From: Crocodylus rhombifer
Lineage: Eukaryota; Chordata; Crocodylia; Crocodylidae
Direction of reading: 5' to 3'
Length of the DNA: 64,000 bases
Assembly: GCA_038503035.1 (NCBI GenBank)
Contig: JAVSML010025175.1
Location: 1-64,000, forward strand
Shown: piece after piece, positions 54,584-64,000 of the stretch
Layout of the letters: every line of letters starts with the position of its first letter
Position numbering within the stretch: position 1 is the first letter of the stretch
Made by a program: the position numbers and the translations under genes
The notes under the pieces: generated by a model
The model's input: the letters and a program-made list of their open reading frames with translations, nothing else
The model's database searches: none
What the model was told of the DNA's origin: nothing

Positions 54584-56106
54584 GGGTGAAACTACACATG
54601 GTGGTTTAAGGCAAATTAGCCATTTTTAGGTGTATTAGGGGTACGGGTCTACATGTGTGCACCCTTAATGCACCTTAAAAATGGTAATTTTAGGCTAATC
54701 AAGCCTAAACTTGCATAAAGCAAATATTGAATTTAGACATGATTAGTTAAGGTACCTTAACCCACATATAGATGCCGTACGGCATCTGAAGGCTATGTGA
54801 CTGAGTGAGCCAGAGCCAAGTCCAGGGGCCCCCATGCTCCTGCCAGGCACCGCCAATACAAAGAAGTGGCAAGTGCTGTTCTGCAAGTGCAGACGCAGAA
54901 GCAGCAGTTCTGGTAGCAGCTGTCCCTGTCAGTGTGTGTTCAGTCAGCACAAGGGCTCCTGTCAAAGCACAGCTGAAACCCCCCCTCCCACCCCCTCATG
55001 ACTCCCTGCAAGGGAAGAGGGCAGAGCAACATTGACAGGGCCTTTGCTAATGGCTCCCCTGCACCTGTCCCTCAAGGCAAGTTTGCTGACCAAGCAATGC
55101 AGCCCTACAAGAGAGGGACATCTTGCTGCTCCCCTGGGATTCAGGCATCCTTAGAAGCCCATGCTGGGGCTCCCACCCAGGACACCAAGTGGGCTGGGAC
55201 CGCAACTGCCCTCAGCACCTGGCATGGCTTTCCCTGCTCCCTCCGTGCCGGACACTGTGGATGGGAGAGGCAACATCAGATCCTGGGGACTGTGTGGTTC
55301 AGCCCTGGCTGGCTGGGCACATGTGGCGGAGAGCTCAGCCTTGGGTTAGGCAGGCCAAGGAGAGAGCTAAGCCATGCAGAGTGACCAGGATCCGACACCT
55401 CTCCCATCCACAGTGTGGCACAGAGGCTGGGCGCCTGCCTGGGATGGAGGTGGGTGGAGAAGGGAAACCTGTGCCAGGCCCTGGGGGTCAACACAGTCCT
55501 AGCCCACCTGCTGTCCCAGGTAGAAGCCCCAGCATAGGCACCTGAATCCCAGGCAGGTAATGAAGCATCCCACCCCTGCAGGGTGGTATTGCCTGGCCAG
55601 CAAACCCACCCCAAGGGAGGCATGGGGGAACTGCTATCAAAGGCCCTACTTGTGCTGCACTGCTCCCTTCTCTTGCAGAGAGTCACAGGGTGGCTTTCCC
55701 ACTATGCTTTCACAGGAGCCCTCATGCCTTCTCTCTTGACTTACCAGACATCAACTGCTGCCAGAACCACCGGTCCTGAATTTGTGCTTGCAGAACAGCA
55801 CCTGCTGCCTCTTTTTCTTCATGGTATCTGGCAGCAACACAGAGCCCCGCATGCTTGGCTCTGGCCAGCTAGGCCAACCATGTCTGGAGGCTCCCCTCAG
55901 CCAGCATTGGCCTGCACCACCCGGCTATGCTGACATGGTCTTCTAGGGGCTGTCCAGGGTGCTGACAATAGCAGGCTGCCCAGTGAGCCACGTTAAGGCA
56001 CCTTAAGGCATCCACATGTAGACAGACATGCACCCAAATCGCCTTAATGCATCTTAAGGTCAGGTGCATTAAGTTTAGGTACACAAATTCATGTGTAGCC
56101 ATGCCC
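54584..56106. mobile_element. Non-autonomous transposon of the MITE-related type (1.5 kb)
   Basis: Left end gggtgaaactacacatggtg and right end aattcatgtgtagccatgccc are roughly inverted. Both subterminal zones carry ccttaa/ttaaggc motifs (54610-54770 and 55990-56090). The GC-rich middle (54800-55930) has internal similarity in both senses: ggatgggagaggc... near 55260 and ...ctcccatccacagtgtggc near 55400 are inverted, around ccttgg-rich sequence. Frames there on both strands are mutual shadows. No clear target duplication. Confidence 0.6.
55120..55560. repeat. Imperfect inverted repeat inside the element
   Basis: Phrases such as ggcatggctttccctgctcc (55223) and ggtgggtggagaagggaaac (55450), and gacactgtggatgggagagg versus its reverse near 55395-55415, indicate two GC-rich arms facing each other. 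Arm limits are approximate. Confidence 0.55.
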
Positions 56107-56929
56107 AGTAAGCATCTAGTTACCATCAGGATCCTTAGAAAGCCCTCACCTAAAATGAAAATTAAGTTACCATTATTATATATTTAGTATCCAAAAGTGA
56201 AGCCTAGGCATTAAATAGGTATAGAAATTGCCCAAAAGAAGATAAAGTCAGATTTTTGGCAGTGCTCAACCCCTATGGTTTGGACTGAATTTTCAAAGCA
56301 TTTATTTGAAATTAGTAAAATAAATTATTGTGATTAGCTCTCAGCTGGAGCACCAGCTTTCTACAGCTGGAGCTCTACATTTCATAAAGAGAGGCAAATT
56401 GCAGGGCACTGAAAATGAAGCAATAAAACTTCATTTTATTGTATAGAAATTAAAATTTTTTTAAAAATCAAGAAAAGTTGAAAGACCAATGTTATGCCAA
56501 ATCATGTGACTTTAATATATCCTGTGGTTAGCTTACTTATTATCATTAGTGTCTTTCTTTATAAGCCTGTCCATTGAGTTCTTTGGGCTATCTCAGGGAG
56601 TAAAATGCAATCTTCTGAATAAATATCCATCCACTGGTCCTATCACAGTCACTGTTATGAATCAGAGATGGAACAGATAATGGGCTTCAGCTGCAATACA
56701 GAAGACATGGCTTTAAAAAAATTAGGAAGTCATGTAAAGTTGAAGTTTTACAGAAGGCATCTGTTATATGACACCACATTACCTTCTTATGTGCTGTCAT
56801 AGCTGTAAATCATTTCTAAAATGTATATGCACATTTAACCCCTCAGATTTTACTATCCTGGTAGTAAACAGCTTCCACAACAGCTTCACCTAACTACAAA
56901 CTACACATGAATTTGCTATCATCTTAAGA
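56107..56929. other. No feature recognised
   Basis: AT-rich unique-looking sequence. Confidence 0.45.
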
Positions 56930-57612
56930 AACGTTGGGGTCTTAATTAACTACAAGATGAACATGAGCCACCAATGCAATGCCATAGCCGGCAAAGCAAA
57001 CCAAACTCTGGCTTGCATCTACCAATACATCTCAAGCAAAACCAGGGACATCATCCTCCCACTTTACACGGCCTTAGTGAGGCCACCGCTGGAGTACTGC
57101 ATCCAGTTTTGGTCCCCCCACTTTAGGAGGATTGTGGATAAGCTTGATAGAATCCAAAGGAGAGCCACCCACATGATCAAAGGCCAAGAGAGCAAGCCTT
57201 ATGAGAAGAGGTTGAGGGACCTGGGACTGTTCAGCCTGGAGAAGAGAAGACTCAGGGGGGACTTGGTGGCAGCCTGTAAGTATATAAAAGGGGTGGTGCA
57301 TCAGGACCTGGGAGAACAGTTATTCACAAGGGCTCCCTAAAGGATAACAAGGTCTAATGGCCACAAACTTCTGGAAGGCCAGTTGAGACTGGATATAAGG
57401 AAAAACTTCTTTACAGTCCCAGTGTCCAGGGTCTGCAACAAACTCCCACCAGAGGTTGTGCAAGCACCTACTCTGGACTCATTCAAAAATGTGTGGATGC
57501 CTATCTTGCTGGGATCATTTGACCCCAGCAGATTTCTTACCTATGGCAGGGGGACTCCACTCAATCTCATAAGGTCCCTTCTAGCCCCTAATGTCTATGA
57601 AATCTATGAAGC
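56930..57612 (+). repeat. CR1 LINE C-terminal part and 3' end
   Basis: Plus-strand peptides KANQTLACIYQYISSKTRDI, LPLYTALVRPPLEYCIQFWS, RIQRRATHMIKG and RLDIRKNFFTVPVSRV, open for 127 codons from 56957, then the 3' UTR and tail (aatgtctatgaaatctatgaa). 5'-truncated. A dead LINE fragment, not a host gene. Confidence 0.93.
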
Positions 57613-57872
57613 ATTCTGTGCATTGACTACATGCTGTAGGGCTTCACACGCAACCAGAGTTTATTCCAACTGAGCTTCTACATAGGATTCCCTAGTTATT
57701 GAACAAAATGGAACATACTGCAGCATGGGTGAAAACTGACTTATTTTACCACTGTGGTCTAAATTATCTATCAAAAAGAAGCAAACTGGAAGGAATTGAA
57801 TGCAAATTTGGAGGGGGTGGAGGGAAAATTATCTGTGCCAGGAATTAAATGAATACGCTTGCTGTTCATGAA

Positions 57873-58728
57873 GGGGCATATCTACACAAGAGAGTTTTTA
57901 CTCAAGATTAAAGCAAATTACTGCACAGTAAGGATCACTTTACTGCACAGTAAGCATCACTAGCTATGTGTGCAGATGTTTAGTGCACAGTAGTTTACTC
58001 CTGAGTAAATTTGCTACTTGTATTTACAGGTAGCAAACTTATTCAGGATTGGAGCAATTACTGTGTGGTACGGCATGTGTAGATGGCCAACCAGGAGCAA
58101 ATTTGCTCCTGGTCAGCCAGGCAGCAGGGGGCAGGAGATTGCTCCCTGCCCTGCCCTCCCCCCAAGCAGCCATCTGCTGCCGAGGCAGGCTCCACCACTG
58201 AAGCCTGGGAAAGGACAATGTCCCGCTGCCCCAGCAGCAGGGAGCTCCCAGCCCCTACTCCATAATCATGATCATGGAGTAGGGATGGGAGATTCTTATC
58301 TCCCAGCCTCAGCTCCATGGTAGCAGACCTGAGGTTGGGAGATAAGACTCTTCCAGCCCCCACTCTGCAATCACAATCAGGGGGCAAAGGCTGGGAGCTC
58401 CCTACTGCTGCGGCATGGGGTCATTGTCCCTGCCAAGGGTCCAGTGTCAAAACCTGCCCTGGCAGGAGGCAGCTCCCAGGTGCAGTGTGCAATGTCCCAG
58501 CCCTGCCAGGAGACAGCTATCTCCTAGCTCCATGGTCCCTGCCAGCCCCTGGGCTAGCACTCAGGGGAAGCCTAGAGCTCCCCCTGGCTGCTTCAAGGGG
58601 CCATTGCAGAGCTGGCAGGCATAGGAGCAGACTGCTGCCATGAGCAGCAAATCTGCTCCTGCTGCCTCTGATGTATAAATGCCTCTAGATTATACCTACC
58701 CCAGAGCCTCTGCATGTGTAGGCATACC
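57873..58728. mobile_element. Non-autonomous transposon, MITE-related (856 bases)
   Basis: Left end ggggcatatctacacaagag; right end gcatgtgtaggcatacc, clear inverted termini. Flanking triplets GAA/TAA match at two of three positions, which would suit a 3-base-duplicating (PIF/Harbinger-like) class, but this is weak. Both flanks carry ttactg/cagtaa motifs; the GC-rich middle has inverted phrases (tctcccagcctcagctccat / aggttgggagataagac). Confidence 0.65.
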
Positions 58729-59502
58729 TAATAGGAAGCAGAAGAAATGCAGCATGCTGCAAAGCCTCATTCTTTAGAATATACTGAATCAAGGTATGAT
58801 TTAAAAAATAATCCTAGGGATGAACTAAGTATATTGGATCCTTCATCCACTGAAATCTTTTTACCTCAATTTAATGTGATAGAGGCCCCAGACAAACACA
58901 AACCCCTGTATCCAAAATACAGATCTACTGCGCTAACCATTCATTCCTTCTGTATTTTGCCAGTAGCCAAGATAATAATCCATCCCTGGCATAGTGAATG
59001 TTCTGTAGGCCCTGAAGGGGTTGGAAATGAAAGCATCACATATGCAGGCAGAGGAGTAACGGGGCAGTTCCATGTCCTGGGCAGCAGTGATACATGGGGC
59101 AATGCTGGCTGTCACACTGCTGGTAGCAACAGCATGGCCAACCACCACCTGCAGCGATTTTTGCACACACCCCACTAGCCTGCTTAAAGGTAGCTTCCTA
59201 GGCTGCCACCTTGGTCATCCTCTCTCAGTTATGGTATTGCACTCAGGATGTGGACACTTGACACAATTAGTGTAAAGTAATTTACCCTGGATTTGGATTT
59301 TACTACAAAATAAATTTATTACAGAGTAAGTAGTGGACAAATGGCCAGCTCTGAGGTAGAGGTACTTACAGCACCTCACTTCCACATGGCAAGGGTGCTG
59401 GTAATAGCCTGTAAGCATTGAGCAAAGGACTACTCTGGGATGAAATTCTAAGGTAAAGGACAGACACATGATACTTCATAGGTCCACTGCAAGGTTGTAC
59501 AT
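58729..59502. other. No feature recognised
   Basis: A 143-codon plus-strand frame (58747-59178) lacks any recognisable domain. It has weak codon bias and no splice support. Rejected as a gene. Confidence 0.35.
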
Positions 59503-60624
59503 TCATAGATGAAGGGACCTCAACAGGTCATTGAATCCAACCCCCTGCCTAGGCAGGAAAGAGTGCTGAGGTCAGGTGACCCCAGCCAGATGCCTATCCA
59601 GCCTTCTCTTAAAGACCCCCAAGGTAGGGAAAAGCACCACCTCCCTTGGAAGTCCATTCCAAGTTTTGGTCACCCTTTTACCATGAAGAAGTTTTTCCTG
59701 ATATCTAGCCTAAACCTGCTCTCTGTCAGTTTGTAACCATTGTTCCTTGTTTCTCTAAGAGGTGCCCTGGTGAACAGAGCATCTCCAATTCTTTGCTGTG
59801 TCCCCCTAATGAATGTGTAGGCAGCCACAGGATCATCTCTCAGCCTTCTCTTGCAGAGGCTGAAGAGGTCCAGGTCCCTCAGTTTCTCCTCATAGGGCTT
59901 GTTCTGTAAACCCCTAAACATATGAGCAGCCCTCCTCTGGACCCTCTCAAGTCTATCAACATCCTTCTTGAAGTACAGTGCCCAAAACTGAACACAGTAC
60001 TCCAACCACAGTCTGACCAATGCCGCATAGAGGGGAAGTATCACCTCCTTGGATCTATTTGTCATGCATCTGCTGATGCATGATAAAGTGTGGTTAGCTT
60101 TACTGATGGTTTCATCACACTGACAACTCATGTTCATTTTGGAGCCCACTATGACTCCAAGACCCCTTTCTGCTCCTGTGCTGCTGAGAGGGTCACTTCC
60201 CAGCCAGTAGATGTGCTGGATATTTTTGCACCCTAGGTGCAGGACTCTGCACTTGCCCTTGTTGTACTGCATCCTATTATGTACTGCCCACTTTTCTAAC
60301 CTATCCAGGTTTGTCTGCAATTGTTCCTTACCCTCTGGAACATATACTTCACCCCACAATTTAGTATCAGCCACAAACCTGGACAGAGTACACTTCACAT
60401 CCACATCCAAGTCACTGATGAAGGACCTAACCCTGTGGGACCCCACTACCCACATTCTTCCAGGTTGATCCCAATGCATCTACTACCAGTCTCTGCGTGC
60501 AACTGCTAAGCCAATTTGCCACTCACTAGACCATGCAAACATCTGTGTCAGCCTCTTAATTTATTTATGAGAATAGAATGAGATACTTATCAAAGGCCTC
60601 GCTAAAGTCCAAGAAAATGACATC
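59503..60624 (-). repeat. CR1 LINE, 3' half, split by an LTR
   Basis: A minus-strand 269-codon frame (60479-59670) covers the reverse transcriptase catalytic region (FVADTKLWG, where the usual Asp-Asp is reduced to one Asp), CRVLHLGCKN, ISKANHTLSCISRCMTNRSK and LYAALVRLWLEYCVQFW. The 3' UTR and tail are at the left edge. Joins 61914-62935 when the LTR is removed. Confidence 0.92.
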
Positions 60625-60629
60625 CACAT

Positions 60630-61913
60630 TGTGGCAAAGTAGAACTCCTCGGCTAACCACAGTGCTAGTTTCCCCACTTGCCTTTGGGCATGCCACCCAC
60701 CTGTCTCACCTGCCACACCTTGTTGTTAATTAAGATGGGAGGTTGCCAAATCTTGCCCCAATGCTGGAGGCACTACCTGCAGCTCTGTTTCTGCCCTACA
60801 CCACAGCCCAAGCCTCACAGATGGCATCCAGGTGACAATGCTCCCAGCCTACAGCCAGACCAAGCTTAGACCTTATTGTCAGGCCTGAGTCACACCCACA
60901 TTCATATCACCCTCCTTTCACTAGGGCATCTCACACTCCATCCTCTCTTACAGGGTCTCTTTCACATGTCAACAACTTGTACTGCCTTGCTTCTTCTTGG
61001 AGTGGGCCCCTTAGGCCATAGGCTTTAGCTAGCTCATACCTTGTGTGGCAGACATACCACCTTTTGGGCCTCTCCCACAACCCTCACTGGGGTAGTGGCC
61101 AGCCAATTACCCAACCAGGTCTAAGCTTGCCCTGGCCCCTTCTTGGGGCAACTCTATGCAGACTCACATACTGGGCTCCCAGCCCTCTACTTTTCCCCTT
61201 ACTGGGGTTCCTCATCTCCACCCCTCTCACTGGAGCTCCACAGCACCCCCCCACTGGGGGTCTACATCTCACACTCCCCCTCACTGGGGCTCCACATCTC
61301 CAGCCACTCACTGGGGCTCCATACCATCCCCTCACTGGGGCCATGGGGCTTCCCTCCCTGGTGGGCTCAGGTGGCCATAGCCATGCCTGGTCCCAGATAC
61401 CTTTCCTCAGGGTCCTACACCCCACAAGGCTCAGGTGGCTGCAGCTGTGCCTGGCCCCAACTCTCACTCCTCAGGGTCTTGCACCCCACAGGGCTCAGGT
61501 GGCCACAGTCGTGCCTGGCCCCACTACCTCCAATGTTACATAACCCACCCAAAGGTGAGGGCTGGGGTAAAGGCTCCCCTACCCACCTTTCACCAGGGTG
61601 GTAACTGGCCTGGCATTTTATGGGGGCTCCCGCATCAGTGAGAGCCCCTCCAGGCCACCCACTCTGGCAGGGTGCAGTTTTAGGTCATACCCAGAACAAG
61701 GAGCCTCCAAACCATCCCCTACAGCTCCTGTCTTTACCTCCAAGATGTTACATAGAGCCTTGCAGCCAGGCAACATTACTGCCTGCTCTGCCAGCAGCAA
61801 ACTGCCCTGTTTATTTAGGCAGCCAGAGATCTAAAATGGCCACCACAGTCAAGCACCTGCTGACTGCTTGACTCCACTCTTAAAGTGGCAGGCACCAACA
61901 GTGCCCTGCCACA
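60630..61913 (-). mobile_element. Solo LTR (1,284 bases) inside a CR1
   Basis: Termini TGTGGCAAAG and CTGCCACA form TG...CA ends. Flanking 5-mers CACAT (60625-60629) and CACCT (61914-61918) differ at one base. Removing the element and one duplication restores gacatccacctctactcctg, the expected CR1 coding sequence. On the minus strand a TATA-like CTAAATAAACAGG lies about 95 bases from the start, suggesting minus orientation. Internal tandem repeats at 61195-61525. No coding region. Confidence 0.78.
61195..61525 (+). repeat. Two tandem repeats within the LTR
   Basis: About six degenerate units of 20-30 bases containing tcactggggctccac (61195-61345), then two and a half units of about 63 bases containing ggctcaggtggc, gtgcctggcccc and ctcagggtc..caccccaca (61370-61525). 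Confidence 0.8.
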
Positions 61914-62935
61914 CACCTCTACTCCTGTATCTAAGCATTTTGTGACTCTGTCATAAAATGAAAACAGATTGGTCAGGTATGATCTACCTGCTACAAATCC
62001 ATGCTGGTTTTCCTGCTGTATTATTTTCCTGCTGGACTCCCTCAAATATGATCCTTCATAATCTTTTCAAAGACTTTTCCAAGGATGGAGGTGAGACTGA
62101 CTGGCCTATAATTACTTGGATCCTCCTTCCTCCCCTTCTTGAAAATAAGGACCACATTGGTCATTTCCCAGTCCTCCGGGACCTGACCAGTGCACCCAGC
62201 ACTCAAATAGCCATGCCAGTGGTTCAGCTATAACACCCAGCCAATTCCTTCAATACCCTCAGATGCAGCTCATCCAGGCCTGCTGACTCAAACATATCCA
62301 GTCCATCTAAGTGACTTTGCACCAAGTCTGTGTCAACAGTTGGTGGGCTGGTGTCCCTCTGATGTCCATCTAAGAACCCATTAGGAGACTTATCTTGAGC
62401 CCTGTTCAGGAACACTGAGGCAAAAGATTCATTGAATAGCTTAGCCTTGTCCCCCCCTCTCTGCCACTAATTGCTCCTCCTTGCTCAGTAGGGGCCCTAT
62501 GCTGCCCTACACCTTCCTTTTACTCCCTACATACCTAAAAAAAGACTTTTTGTTGTCTTTAATTTGTGTTGCCAGCCTCAGCTCTGTAGTTGCTTTGGCC
62601 TTTCTAACATCCTCCCTGCAAGTGCAGGCCATGTAGGTATACTCCTCCTTGGTAGCTTCCTCTTGCTGCCACTTCCTGTATGCCTTCTTTTTTGCCCTTA
62701 TAGGTTCCCCTGGATTTCCCTGTTTAGTCAAGGAAGTTTTTTGGCTCCTTTCCCCCTTTTCCCTCATACTGTGATAGTCTCCCTCTGTGCCCAAAGGCTC
62801 ACTTTCTTCAGGAACGACCACCCTTCCTGGACTCCCATCTCACCAATACTCTTCTCCTGCAGTGCGTCATTGACTAGGCTCCTAAGCACACTGAAATTAT
62901 CCTTCCTAAAATTATCTTGCCCACCCTACACAACT
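61914..62935 (-). repeat. CR1 LINE, 5' half of the split copy
   Basis: Minus strand: reverse transcriptase N-terminal blocks ('QHGFVAGRSYLTNLFSFYD', 61960-62040), fingers (SAGLDELHLRVLKELAG, 62235-62290) and linker (TQIKDNKKSFFRYVGSKRK, 62507-62575). The truncation point is near 62935. Confidence 0.9.
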
Positions 62936-63213
62936 GTGTATCCGTTCTACTTTTACTACAGTTGAAAACCAATTTACTCCATAGTGTAACTGTGTAATGA
63001 CTCCACACCTTTACTCATCTGTGATTGCTGTAGATACTCATTTCTACATCATTAAGGACATATTCACCTTGTGAGACTAAAATGTTTTCTCCTTCCACTC
63101 AGGTGAAGGGAGGCGGAACATTACAAAGGCATTATCTTTCTCCCTCAGACAGGACAAGGGACAAAAAAAATGATCCCTTTTGCCCCCCACAAACCACTTT
63201 TCAGATTTACTCA
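62936..63213. other. No feature recognised
   Basis: Short gap; a purine-rich patch (gtgaagggaggcgg) only. Confidence 0.4.
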
Positions 63214-63287
63214 TAGATTTTAAGGCCAGAAATGACCACAAATTCATCTATACTGTTCATCTGTTCTGACCTGTTACACATGCCTGA
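63214..63287 (-). repeat. CR1 LINE 3' tail fragment (older type)
   Basis: atagattttaaggccagaaa, tgaccacaaattcatctata, ctgttctgacctgttacac: reversed older CR1 3' tail. Confidence 0.7.
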
Positions 63288-63365
63288 GGGTGCATCTACA
63301 CATGCGCTTTACTACACAGTAGACTAATTTACTGTAAAAAGTTAGGTGCAACTGTACCACCACAC
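63288..63365 (+). repeat. MITE-like left end
   Basis: gggtgcatctacacatgcgc followed by tttactacacagtagactaa resembles the left end of the element at 57873. No right end is seen. Confidence 0.45.
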
Positions 63366-64000
63366 TCCCTCTGGATCCACTCCTGCTTATTACCATGTTT
63401 AAGGACCACAGCTGAAAAGGGTATCAAAGATATGTTCCCACCTTCTTCTATCCAAGCTACCAGAAAAATCTTTCTTCCTCAGGACAGGGAGATGAGACTA
63501 TCTCACTGGGACTGTTCCACTCCCTTTTCCAAACACCAAGGGAGTGAATAAAGGTCTCAATAATCCTAGGAGTAAGGACAAGGGCCTAGGTCTCCCCTTC
63601 TCAACTATGTACTTTAGCAACTGCTCTATAATCATGGTACTTCTTGTTTGTCCTCTCTGGTCCCAGACCTCTTGGATTCTTGGGTCTATATTGCACAGCT
63701 TCATCTGGAAAATTAAGTTGTTCCTCAGCCCACCCCACAAGCCTAGCTACAGTCTGGTGTTTAACTCCCTGCTTCCTGGGAAGTCAGAAGTTATGGATTT
63801 GAACCTCCTGCAGCAAAAGACCCTTATTCCTGCTATTGGAAAGAGGTAAAAGTAAGGGCAGGGTGAGGCAGTGCATCTTATAAGGAATTAGGTAAATGAA
63901 CAGCCCCAACACTGGGGGCAAGAGCCAGCAGAACAAGGGCAGTTTGCAGAAAGCCTAGCTACAAAGAGCAGTAAGGAAAGACAGCCTAGGAAAAAGGGAC
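63366..64000. other. No feature recognised
   Basis: Frames on both strands around 63498-63849 mirror one another and show no domain. Nothing else seen before the window ends. Confidence 0.4.

Noticed and set aside
58747..59178. 143-codon frame
   Set aside because: No recognisable family and an antisense frame overlaps it; no splice or start support.
59670..60479. 269-codon minus-strand frame considered as a host gene
   Set aside because: It is CR1 ORF2: reverse transcriptase box and C-terminal motifs, followed by the CR1 3' tail.
1..64000. tRNA, rRNA or microRNA genes
   Set aside because: No cloverleaf A/B boxes, rRNA-like blocks or convincing conserved hairpins were noticed outside transposon palindromes; a covariance-model scan would be needed to be sure.

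Overview
This is vertebrate nuclear DNA with no recognisable host protein-coding gene. The repeats point to a non-avian sauropsid, most likely a crocodilian, with a turtle as the alternative. The evidence is many CR1 LINE pieces ending in the TCTATGAAATCTATGAA-type tail, old MIR SINEs, several hAT-type DNA transposons with 8-base target duplications, and solo LTRs. The species is an inference. The window reads as a gene desert or a large intron.

Layout. 1-32 kb: mostly unique, AT-rich sequence with scattered old CR1 and MIR pieces, short MITE-like elements, partial and complete hAT elements (3.2-4.2, 18.9-20.1, 24.0-25.1, 30.6-32.0 kb) and two solo LTRs (26.6-28.4 and 29.0-29.6 kb), both bounded by target-site duplications. 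32.3-42.4 kb: a nest of insertions. A roughly 1 kb element (called E here) is split by a hAT, which itself holds CR1 copies and a second hAT with a third hAT inside it. E is split again by a nearly 3 kb CR1. 42.4-45.7 kb: little identifiable.

45,877-53,097: a complete LTR-to-LTR endogenous retrovirus (ERV) sitting inside an old CR1, with a perfect 5-base duplication (ATAGT). It has a gag-like frame with a PPPY motif and a 569-codon open env frame, but no pol at all. Between gag and env lies a stretch encoding lysine/glutamate-rich coiled coil in broken frames. The LTRs differ at about 7-8% of positions by hand count, yet one 210-base block over the core promoter has a single difference. This element, its open env and its promoter block are the most interesting things here.

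53-64 kb: more CR1, two larger MITE-related elements, and a 1.28 kb solo LTR cutting a CR1 in two. The genes do not form a pathway; the interest lies in the order of insertions and in possible retention of env and the LTR promoter.

Limits: family names come from termini, target duplications and remembered consensus features, not from a database search. Mismatch counts were done by eye.
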